The notes beneath the pieces are model-generated. The model ran no database searches. It saw only the letters and a list, made by a program, of their open reading frames with translations, and was not told the DNA's origin. This document shows, one piece after another, positions 22,601-34,600 of a stretch of 64,000 bases of DNA. The DNA is from Cyanoderma ruficeps (lineage: Eukaryota; Chordata; Aves; Passeriformes; Timaliidae): NCBI GenBank assembly GCA_008694505.1, contig VZDJ01007747.1, forward strand, positions 2,755,390 to 2,819,389. The letters run 5' to 3'. How positions within the stretch are numbered: position 1 is the stretch's first letter; every line of letters starts with the position of its first letter. A program made the position numbers and the translations under genes.

Positions 22601-25600
22601 TTACAATAATTCTTCCGAGGAATGGCCTGTACTGTGTCTAGATGTTGGGAGATTTGGAAGACTGAAAGTCAATTTCTCCCCCACCCTGAATGATATGAAT
22701 GTTTTTTTCCTTCCATTCTTTAGATATTCAACCTTGATATCACCACCATCACCTCATCCTGTGAAACATCAAGATATAAAGATAGAAAATGAATGTGAAT
22801 TTTTAATTGATGAATCAGGTGATGCATCTTCTACTTCTTGGATTTCGATACCCACTAAGAACAAAAAATCAAAAAAGGATGGCCCTGCAACTCTTATTTC
22901 TAAACCTCAGCCCGCTGGGAAGGAGAAGACACAGAAAAAGAAAGTCAAGAGCAGAAAAGTCCAGGTTAAAGCACTTACTAAACAGAAACTGGATCATCTG
23001 GATGTTGGAGCTTTTGACTTAAAAGAAATGTCAGAGTCAGATCCAATCCCTAATAGTGAAGAAAATGTCCTCACTTCTCAAAGCCAAAAGACTATTCATA
23101 TTGGTAAGTTATTTAACAGCTCTTCAAACTTTTCCTTCCAAGTCACATTACTAGATTATTTTCTGGTGGTTTATAAGGAAATTATAATAAAGCAGATAAT
23201 AGACATCAGTGGATTCCTTTTTGGTGTTTCAGTTGCACAGTTAGATTTGGGTGAGACAGAGAGGCAGTGAGACTGTCTTCACTTTTTTTGTCACACTCTT
23301 TGCCTTTCCTGTTAGGACATTAAAAATTTAATTAGCAATGTTACTTTTTATTATGAAGAGTCATAGAAGGTAGGTACCCAACAAGCTTTTGTTCCTCTCT
23401 CCATAGAAAGGCAGTTATGTGCTTTGAACAGAAAGGGAACTGAGTTTTTGGAATGACTTGTGAAGGGTTTTGTAGCACAAAACACTGAAAACTGGAACGC
23501 AGGTTGAATGTAACATTTCTGCCACCTGTTTTTTATTAGGAAATACTGGAAGTACACCAAAAAGTTTTTTGTAGACCATAGTGTAGTGAAAGCCGCCTTT
23601 TAGCCAGTGGTGATAAAACTGGTTGACTGGTTTTCTGATAGCTTTTTTTTTCCCTTTCCATTTTTGATTCTTTGGTTTGGTTTTTTATGGGTTTTTTCTT
23701 TTTTTTTTTTCATTCAGATGTCAACATATATCATCAGATTTAATGGGAAAAGATATTAATGTCCAAATATTTTGTGTATTGACAGGAAAGACTAAAAAGA
23801 ATGCACTTAGGCAAGACTCTCCAAACCAGAAAAAGAACACATCCTGGAAACCAGGAGCTGAAGAACTGATGTTGTCATGGTCTGGATTGGAAACAAAACT
23901 GCCTGATGAAGAGCAGTGTAAAACAAGAATGCTCCCGAGTGAGGATTTGCCTATGCCCTCATCTGGGCATCAGGAAGAACAGGCTATATCACTAAGAAAG
24001 TCTCTTGAGTCTTCCAAGAATCTGCAGTTGGCTTCTAAAGATTCTCAGCATTTAGTTAAGAAGAAACAAAGTGCTAAGAAGAAACAAACTCTTAAGCAGA
24101 AACTTCCAAAAGTCAAAGTAGCTAAGAGAGGGACAGTAAGTCCAAGGAAGAAGCTTAAAAATTCTGTCCAGAAAAGTAGTAATAAAAAGCTTCAGTCACA
24201 AAGAGAGGAGAGTTCTGACAGTGATCCTGGTGAAGAAGAGCTTGAAAGAGAGCCCGTAGAATTGAATGAAGTGTGCACCACACCCTTGCAGCAGAAATTA
24301 GAGACTCCTGTGATTCAGAAGTTGACTAAGTCTGAAAAGCATAGAAAAGTACTGCACACATCAGAGTCACCTGGCCGTGCAAATAACAGAACTCCTCTAA
24401 AAGCACTCCAGCATCCCATGGAGAGTGTGAAGAATCCTGAAAAGAAATGCTTGTCTGCCAAGTCTTCAGGGAAGATACCCAGAAAGATTCCACGTAGAAC
24501 CAATAAAGCTCTTTACTCAAGCTCTGAAGACGCTGAGTCTGAAACAGATTTTGGCAGCTCTTCCGTACAAGACATGGCAAGGAAGAAACAGAAGTTATCA
24601 GATGTGAAAACAAAAAGTAACAAAAGAAAACACAACAGGCAGCATGGACCACTGTAAGCTTTTTGTGTAATTCCTTACAAATATGTATAACTTGGTAGGT
24701 AATTAAGCACATCTTGTCAACTTTGAAACACTGATGGCCCAGTTGAAGAATGTGATAGTTTGAGGCTGGTTGAATAGTTAATAGTTTAATCAGCATTCTT
24801 TTCTCAAAGCTGGGTACCATATTTAGTGTATCCTACGTGAGGAAACTTGTAGTTAAAGAGTTCTTGTGAGACTTGCATAGCAGATCCAGTTTAACACAAC
24901 CCCACCGTCCACAGAATAATTTCTCTGTCCAGCTTGTTCCTTTGTAAAAATAAATTCAGAAAATACAGCATTTAATTATTCAACAATATTTATTTTTGTC
25001 GATCTAAAGACTAAGTTCAAATGGTCTAAAACCTGGTTTATAATCATTGATCTTCACACTGCTTTTATTTTTTTTAATGTCTTTTTGTATTTTAAAATTA
25101 TTGACCTACAGGTTCCTTTCCTTAAGTTTACTTCATACCAAATGTAATAAGAATATTTTTCTCTTTTCTAGGGATTCCCTTATAGCTGAGAAGGTTGTGA
25201 GTTGGGAAAGGTAATTTCCTGAGTCATCTGAAAAATGTTAATTTAATCCTACTTGTGCCCCACTGAGACCCCCTGAGACTGGGCAGCTGGTACAGCTGCT
25301 GTGTCCTGTGCCCACTGGTGAAACACCCAAGTAGAACAGGATTGTGATTCTGCTTGAGGATTTTAAATACTCTGCTAATACAGTTAATAAAGTAATACAA
25401 TTTTTCTTTCTGTAGTGAGTAAGGGGTCATAATAAGCTTCTTGCCTTTGGGGATTTCTTTCTTTGAGGCTTGCTTCCACATTACTGTGTAATTTTTGAAC
25501 TGAAAGACCAGTGCTCCTAGAACCAATGACAGCAGCACTAGTAAAATTGGTGTCAAGTAGGGTGTAGAACTCTGTCTACAATTCAAATTCTTTGTGCATG

Positions 25601-28600
25601 TACATAGGCATGTATCTTCCCCTTTCAGGAGGTGAGAACTTAATAACAAAGCAAACAGGAGTGGCAGTCTGTGAATTTATTAAATTCTTATGCAGTCATT
25701 CTACTGAAGATGTTGGGGGCTTTAAGGGAGCCTGCTGCAGACTGACTTGGATAAATTTGTAGTGTAGGTTTGCTGACCTAGGTGATTGAAATGAATCTTT
25801 TGGAGTTGAGGTGGATAACACCTGAATTTCACTGGCACAGTAAAAGCAGTGAAGCACAGCCTCATATGGGGGAAGAAGGAAGGTCAAGGGTACTGATGCT
25901 AAGGCTGTAGGAGAAGTTCTGTTACAAGTGGCTTGATTGCTAGAGAATCTCTGTTGGAGTTATATGTGTACATTGTTGCCATTTTATGGGGGAGATTTCA
26001 TGACAGATTACATATTAAAAGCTATTTTATTGTCCTTTCCTTAGAGTATGCAAAACAACTCTTTAAAGCACTTCTATAATTATGGTATATGGAAAATTGT
26101 TCATAAGGTAATGCTATAGAGGTGAGGAGAAGGTCTGTTCTGGAATGGAGGAGAAAGAAAAAGGTTAGGAAATCTCTTTAGAGAGGAGGTGTGAACACTA
26201 ATTGTCTGCCTGATGACTGAGTAGAGGAGTAATTCATGTACTTCTGACCTGTGATTTCTAAGGAGTAGTCATTTGTTTCAGTGTCTAGTTGGTATAGACT
26301 TGTTTGAAAGCAAAATAAAATCCAGCCCACATGATCTGAAAAAAAATTAAATTCGCTGTTCTTGGTAGTGCTGTAATGTTCCTTTGACACTTAACATGTT
26401 CAAGCAGGTGTATTTTTTTTTCTTTGCAGTGGGCCTGTTCTAGAAGATTGTGATAAATTTGCTTTCAGCACTAAGTCTCCTGAACAGGATGATATATCTT
26501 CAGGTAATGTTTAAACAAGGTATTTGCTTGAATTTTATGTATAAGCTTCATAAAAACTGTAACTGACAGTTCAGTAATTTCTGTTGCATTTAGCTTGTCC
26601 AGAACAAGAAATGCAGATTTTTTTGGCTGTGTTTGCATTTCTGTCCAAGTGTGTGGTACAGCATGCCAGCCTTATGTTGTTAGCTTTGGGAGAACACAGC
26701 TCTCCATGGTTTGGCGTCTTGCCTACCAGGATAAAGTTATTCTTTTCAAAATACTTTGAACAAATTTTTCAGGCTCAGTTTGTACCAGTTTACACGTGTT
26801 GCCATGTGATGGTCTTGCATGCAGTCACTTCAGGCAAACCTGAGCCAAATTACAGCATTGATAGAGCCATGGCCTGCTCACCAAAGAATACTTTGGTTTA
26901 GTGGTTTTTGGGGAGGATTGTTTGTTTGCTTTGTTTGTTTTTTTTGTCTTACTGGAGTTTTTTTGGTTTGCTTTGTTGTGTTAGGGGCTTTTTGTTAGAT
27001 TTTTGGTTTGATGTGTGGGGAGGGTTATTGTTATTTGTTTGGTTTCAGTTTTAAATTTCACTACACAAGTTCCATATGTTGTTGTAATGAACATGAGCCC
27101 TGGAGATGGGAAGTCTTTTTGTTAATGTTTCAGTGCCAGATGTGAATGTTACTAGTCCATGCAACACTTTCTTCAGATACCTAGTTTTGTGTGTTTTCTG
27201 GTAAAACAATTGTTCTAAAATTAGGTTTGAGTGATATTAATCTGAATGACCTTGCACTTTGATCAGTAAAATTATGTAGTTTATAATTTGTTAGTGTTCC
27301 CTTTATCGAGAGGAATAGGTCTGAGGAGTATTTACTTGACTGTGTCATTTTCAAGTAATTTTTAAGTTTACTCTGTTTGAAACTAATTACAGATACTGTT
27401 TATCTACACTGGATTTCATATATGTTTAGAGCAAAAGGTGTTAGTGGAGGCATTATCCTTGGGACTTCTGTTTGTGTTACTTTTGGTTGCTTCTAGTTGG
27501 CATATTGAATAAAAGGAATAATAAATGCCTTTGGTGATGGGGTTTTTGAATGTGTTTTCAGATAATTCTGAGGACTTGAATCACAAATTAAGACATATCT
27601 TGTCAGATGAAGTAGCAAGGCATAAAATAGGTAAGAATATTTTAAACTATCATAATGTGTGTAAATGCAAATGTGTTTTCAGTTTGATGTAAAGGTTGCT
27701 GAAGGAGACACAGGCAAACACCTAGAAATGGGTTCATCTGTTTTTATTTACAGATAGGGTTTGTTATTTCTTCAGGTATAGCCCTTCTCTTAATGTAAAA
27801 GTTATTTTTAAAAACTTCTAGTGTTTCTTTTTTTATTGCTCTGGTCAACAATTATCTTTTTAACTGCCACGTGTCCGTTTTTCATGGCATTTTGTTAAGG
27901 AAACTTTAAGGTCTGACAATCCAGGAGCCACTCTGGCAGTCACACTCTCACCACCACAGACTTTAAGTCCTGGGACTGAAACCCCTTTACAGTGGGTGGC
28001 TCCAGTGCCCTGACAGGTGCCCCATTTGACTCCCTTCACAGCCAGACAAGGTTTCCTTGCTGGCTTGGCCCTGGGTTTCCCATAGCAGAGTCTCAGACCT
28101 CTGGTTTCTTTCAGTAATTCTATGGTGTAGCAACAGTTTAAACTGGAACAAAGAATTTTCTGGGCTTCTGTACCCTCACAGTCTGTGTGCCCAACAGTCT
28201 GGGGCCCTGCTGGCCCTTCCAGCTCAGTCCTTGGCTCCTGCTGTGTCCCTGAGTGTCCAGTCAACAGGCTGGGCCACAGGTCCCTGTGCCCTTTGCTGTG
28301 CAAAGGGTCAGCATCAGTTCATGACCTCTTGCCTGAGGCTCCCACCCAGAGCTCAATCTCTGGCTGGCACTGCAGCTTCACACACAGCTACCTCCACTGA
28401 ATATATTCCTAAAAAACTGAGTCAGGACAAACTCTTACTATTCAGTGTGAACAGTAAGAGTTTGAATTGGTTTTATGCAATAAAACTGAGGGTGCAAATA
28501 ACCTGCCTTCTGTGGTGGTCTGAGTCTGGGTTGTATGGAACAATGGGCATGTTGTCAGTTCTAGTCCCATGCTTGTCTGTTTTATATTGTGGGGTTTTTT

Positions 28601-31600
28601 TATTGGCTTCATTATTATTTTATGCACTACACTTTAGTTGTCTACCTTCAAAAACTGTTTCAGCAACTGTTTTGTATTTACCATTTTTAACATTTAAATA
28701 TTGTTGAATAATTTGCTCTGAGGTCTTAAGGGACTTTTACTCTTTCTTACAGAAAGAGTAACTTTCTTACAGAAAGTAACTACAAACAGTAAAATATCAT
28801 ACTGTATCCATATATGGCAGCTTACACGACTTGAAGTTGAGACTATGTGATTAGTACATGTGAAGATAAATATCTGAGAAATCATGGAAATGTGTGTAGT
28901 TTCTTTTTGCAAAAGTGCTGCTCTTCTGGACTCTGGATACAGGACTTCTGAATCTGGAAGAGAAGGATGTACTTGTGCAGTCTCTGTTACCCTCCCCTTC
29001 CCATAACTGAGGCAGTGCCTTTTCATGGTTGCGAATGAAATCCCCCAGATTCAGGCGGGGTTCTTAATCTGTCGAGAGCTTTGTCTTCACAGATGTAGCA
29101 TGTTTGCTGTCCTTGAGCTTGAGCTCCTAATGTCTGTGTATCAGTGGTTCACTAAGATAGAATGAAATCTAATGTCAAGTCAGGGTGGTGATTGTTTAAG
29201 GAAAAGGAGGGTGAAATACTGATGTATGCAAAAGAAGGCATTTGGCAATACTTGAATCCTATTTTCTTGTCCCGATAGCAATATTATAAAAATATCAACT
29301 GGGAAGTGCTGATCCTTTTGTGGTACAGAACAAGAGGAAAGAATACTTAATATTTTCTGTCTCTGAATTTTTCTTTCATACTTAATGTGAATGACTTCAT
29401 CCTTCAAATCAGTGATGCCTTCCAACACACCTAATGTTCGTCGGACAAAAAGGATACGGATGAAACCACTGGAATATTGGAGAGGCGAGCGTGTAAACTA
29501 TACTATGAATCCTTCAGGTATTGGTTCCAAAATACCTATTTGCTTCCTTCTGATAGAGCAGAAAAGAGAAGTCTGTGAGTTGATCTTGTGCTGTGCAAGC
29601 TTTGAGATGCTTATTATTGGGTAACTTTTTAAAAAAAGATTATTTGTGGTCTCCAGTTATTTAGTCATTTCTCCACATAGTTTTCTTCTCTTCTGACACT
29701 CCTATGTCAGCTGAAAATAATACCAGCAGAGCATTTTAAGTACTTTTGTCTTCACATTTGAAGGAAGAACAGGACAGTTTCTCTGTACTAGTGGGTTTTT
29801 TATGTCAGAGATTGTGTATGATACTGGAAAAAGAGGCAATCTAGTCCATCATTCATTGGAGCGTATTTTTTTCTGTGAGGATTGTTTTGCAGAGCAGATA
29901 CTATAACATTTTATAGTCTCAGTGTTAAATACCCTAAGTAAGAAAATAGGTCTTGTTCTCAGGAATTTTTTTTCTTGACAGTTCAGCCTAATGTAGTCCT
30001 TACCTAATTAATTAGTTCACTTAAAAATAATAATTTTTTGTCTCCCTAAAAGTGATATTTTGTCTTAAAAAATTATTTGCATGTGGTGGCTTTCTGAAAT
30101 GTTCTTTGACTGAAATGTGATCAAATAATTTTCAAAATGTCTCAAGTTGCATTGCAAGGTACTTAATGTTGAAAAGCTTTTTTGTTTGTTTTGGCTTTCT
30201 GAAGCGATCTGAAAAGTTCAGCATCAAGGAAGTGTATTCTCAATTGAAATGCTGATTGGTTGTGCAAGTTTGCATTCTTTTAAATTTGCTATGAGTTAGT
30301 GGACTTTGTTTAACTTCCTTTTGTTTCAGGAGGGCTTGTGATTAGTGGGCTAGTGTGTCCAGAAACAGAATCTCCCAGGAAGAGTAAAAGGAAGAAGGAT
30401 CCTCCCAAGCGGAAAGGAGATAAAACAAGTAGGAACACAGATTTTTCCTTTGGATACTTATAAAAGTCTCTTTAATGAAATGCTCGACTGCTCTAAGATT
30501 TTTCTCCTGTGAGCACTCAGTTCTTTCTCTGGGTGAAAATAATTTTATGACATAATTTATTAATATGATCTGATGAAGGAAAACCTGCTCCTGCTGGATC
30601 CATAGCAATGCTGTACGTTCTTGTTGTAAAATTGTTTCCTTAGCATAAGAAAGGGAGAAATGCTGGACATTCCCGGAAATGCTGTTGTGCCTTTAAGGCA
30701 GGGGCTGCAGAAACGAAACTGTACTTATTTTATGTTCAGATCATGATGCTAGCATGCACGGTTAAGGTATGAAAACTTGTAGCCATTTTGCTGATACCTG
30801 TAATAACATATCTAAAAATGCAGTGGAGAGTGTCAGTAGGGATTCAAGCTGTTGTAGTTTAAATACAAAACCACAACATAGTAGGTGAAGAGAGAGCTTT
30901 AAGAACAGTGCATAAAATGGTTAAAAGTGGGCTATTATGTTTAAACAAACAGAGACTCTCTGGCCAGTAGATAATAAATATATAAGTAGTGCTCAGAAAA
31001 GAGAGTCAAAGTCCAAAAGCTAAATTATTTTTGCTGTGCTCTTTGGCAGATGTTTTAATGCTAAAAAGCCTTTCTTTATGGAGACTGTCAAGAGCTTTTG
31101 GTTGAAGCTGAAACATTTCTCTGTGAAGTTATAGAACTAATAATAAAACAAGTGCTAACAAACATAAAATGCCATATGGTTGTTCTAGCACTAAACTAAT
31201 CAGGACTGACATAATCATCAGAGAAATAAGGAACAAAACAATCACTGTTGGTACCAATTTCTGATTTTACATGTATTTCATGTAAGTTTTATTCCTTACC
31301 TCGAAAAGAAAGTGGTAGGACTAGAGAACATTTAGGGAAGGCTCATCAAAAGCCTAGAAGGCCTTCTGTAGTGAAGACTCCTCAGCCCTGAAGAGAATAC
31401 TATGGAGGCCTCTAAGGAAGAGGTCTAAAAACACCTCTGAAACATGGAGAAGGGAAATAGAAGTAAATGGGGTTGGGGTTTTCTGCTTGTTTTATTAAAC
31501 ACAAGAACTAGAAGGTGTGGAAGGAAGACAGTGAGAGCTGGGTTATTCAGCAAAATAAGGTGGTCATTCTCACTGTGCACTTCCTGCCAGAATATTGAGC

Positions 31601-34600
31601 ATAAAAATGTTTATGTAGTTTCAAGGCAAAAACCAGATACATGAGCAGGAGATTTACAGGAGAGTTAATAGCTCTAAATAAAGTGTGTGAGCTCCAGGTT
31701 AGAGGTGGAAAATATTCCATTGAAGTGTCAGTGTATTATTATGGTATTTTGGGGAATGGAAGGAATACCTGCTTTGGGCCACTGATGGGAGACAGGACCC
31801 TGGTCTACATCAATATTTAACCTCAGTACAGTTTATATAGTAATATAAATCATTTGCAGCCCATGAGAACCTGAGCTGGTAGTGACTGTTCATTCTGTGT
31901 CTTACAAGAACTATTGGTTGCTTCAAGTGCCTTTGAACTGTCTTCCAGAAGTGATTGATTTCCTCTGTGACAGACATTCATCCTCAGAGATAGTCTTTGC
32001 TCACATCCTTGAGTCTTAGTGATGCATGTAAGGCCTGCCAGCCAAGTAAAATTTCTAGTAAAAATTCTTAAATGTTATTGATACAATAAAAATTCTCTTT
32101 TTATAGAATACAGCTATAGAGTTACACCTGTTGCTGCTTCTTCTTATGGAGACATGGTTATGTTGGAACAAAGCTGTTCAAACACAGTAACTTTCTTGCT
32201 CCCTGACTGTCTTGCTGTAAGAGTATTTAAGCTGTCATGAGTGCCTACAAAGTGCTATAACTTACCTTTAGCATGCTTCTTCTGGCTGTGTTTAAAGAAA
32301 TTTCCTGTGCACTGCAGAGCTAAAATTGTCTGCTTAAGAAAATTCTGCAAGAGAGCTTTGGGATATTTATTCTGCCATGAACATTCTAAAGCATCTCTTT
32401 TCTGTTTGAAAAGTGTAGTGTTGTCATCAGTTCTTAGGGTATTTCTTTCTCTGGAAAAACCCTTTTTATTGTAGCAATAGTTCTCAGATTTAGAACTTAC
32501 AGTGAATTTCCTGTAATGTTATTCCTTGAGAAAAGGAAAATTGGACATGTGCTTATCTTTTCAACGCTTTCTCTTTTAGTCTCCTGATGCCTATCAACAG
32601 TAGGTTGAGCAAAAACACTGGTTCTTCTCACTTCATCATATATTTCATATTCTCTCAGCATCTGTTGCTAGAAAAACACTTCTCTCAAAACATAGAGTTT
32701 AGTTTTGAGTAAATACCGTTGTTAATAGCATAGGATAAATAGTTGGCATTTCCCTAAGAAATTCCTTAGGATTTAGAGAGTGTTCATTTCACAAAAATTA
32801 TTTCAACGAAAAAGACGTTTTCAAAGAATTGTTATGGATGGTTTTCTTTGTTTGAAGGAAGACCACTCAGTCTATTTAGTCTCTTACTAAAGGAGATGTA
32901 AGTACTTAATGTGTGACAGTAGAATTGTGGGAAAATTGTGGTTAAATGATAAACTTTTAAAAATCTATATTGATTACTTTTCTGGTTTTGTTTTGGTTTC
33001 TTTTTATCCTCAGACAGAAAAGAGATACCTGCAAGTTTGGACCACATCCTAGCTGATGCGTCTAAGCCAGCTGTTGTAGTGGACCCAATAACAGATAAGG
33101 AAGTACATCTAGGTGAGTTAAATGGATGTGGCCAAGGGAATTCCTGAACTACGTAGACTTATGAGAAAAATAAATGTTCATGCCACACTGGCCATAAAAA
33201 GGTGAGCTTTTGAAATATTCATTGCTCTTCTGGAGAAAGTTCTGAGGGAGACACAAGAAGTGGCCTGATTTTTCAGCTAAATATTGAGTCTAGCTTTTGT
33301 TGTGAAACAATATGTATTGCACTGAGCATGTAACAAGAATAATTATGTGGTAGCATTAATGTTAATCTCCTGGACATTTTTTGTAGATTGTATAAACACT
33401 GCAAGCAGTCCCTATTATGTCTTCAAAGATGAAGCAGTAGAAATATACAAAAATTTGAATACATCTCTTTTTGCAACTGGTAGATTGATTCTGAAACCAT
33501 ATAAAGAAAAAGGGCACCAGTTTGTCTACATGGATACAATAGTAAGTGTGCTTTTTAAAAGTTTTTATAAAATGGACTTTATAAACAGAAGATCTGTTGG
33601 GGCAGTTGGAAATAACAAATGAAGTTGAGAGGTCCCCCCCATCCCCCAAAAGAAATAAACACTAACGAATAGTTTGCTGAAGGTACTTTGCATGCACACT
33701 GCCCTGCTTTGCATGTGCTCCTACTTTCTGGATCTTGCAGGCAAGATAGAAATACCAGAAAAATAAAACTGGACCCTATCCCCCTTTTGAGTTGTGCATA
33801 GGGAAAAGGGATTGCAGCTCTACTGGCTGATTTGGGTTTTTATCTTTGTTAGGTGTATGCAAGTGTTTTCTTGTATATCTTCTTAAAAGTTGCTAACCTT
33901 AGAACCCTTTGGCTTCCATCAAGGCTTTCCATATTATCAGTGGCAAGGTTATTTTAACATTACACAAGACATCGTATTGCCTGACGGCAGGGGACTGCTT
34001 CTATGTTCCACCAGGTGAGTGCATGTGTCTGAGACCCATTTGTTGGGAGGTGCAGGAGACTAAATTAGCATGCTAGGAATCAAAACCACACAGAATGATT
34101 CAATAGAGAATGGGACAGTACAGGTTGATGAAGAATGGAATGTGGCACAGCACTGGACATTGATGATCTAATGGCTGAATGCAGGGATACACATACCGCT
34201 TGTTTATGTGAGTTGGCCTCAAAGTTTTGATGACACTACCAAATTCTAAGAGTAAATTTCTCTTGGTATTCTAGCTGTAATGTTGAGGAAATATTATAGA
34301 CAGCCTAATGTTACTAGTAATTAATATAATTGTTTCCATCACCATATGCTTCCTGCTTTTTTCCTATGTAAAATGATGAAAATCCGTTTGGATAGGTTCA
34401 CCGTATTTTGTGCTTGTGTGTAGAAGGTTCAAACTATTTTGTTGAATCATATGAGGTTGTAACTTTATACGGTTTTTGAGAATTTAAAGACCTGATTTTG
34501 TCCTTCTGATACAAAAGTGGCATGAAGCCCATATGGGAGGCTGTTCATCAGTGGGTTAAGACACTAGTCCAGAGATTTTGTAGTAGTGTTAAAGCAGGCT

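Noticed and set aside
22559..22723. Continuous reading of the CENPC frame through this segment as exon
   Set aside because: Good acceptor tract, and the spliced version aligns better with CENP-C in other vertebrates. Kept as an intron with a retention note.
28057..28707. 216-codon open frame on the plus strand in a CENPC intron
   Set aside because: It runs through dispersed repeat copy B and into unique sequence, has no known domain, and lies between well-supported CENPC exons. It is treated as repeat-derived.
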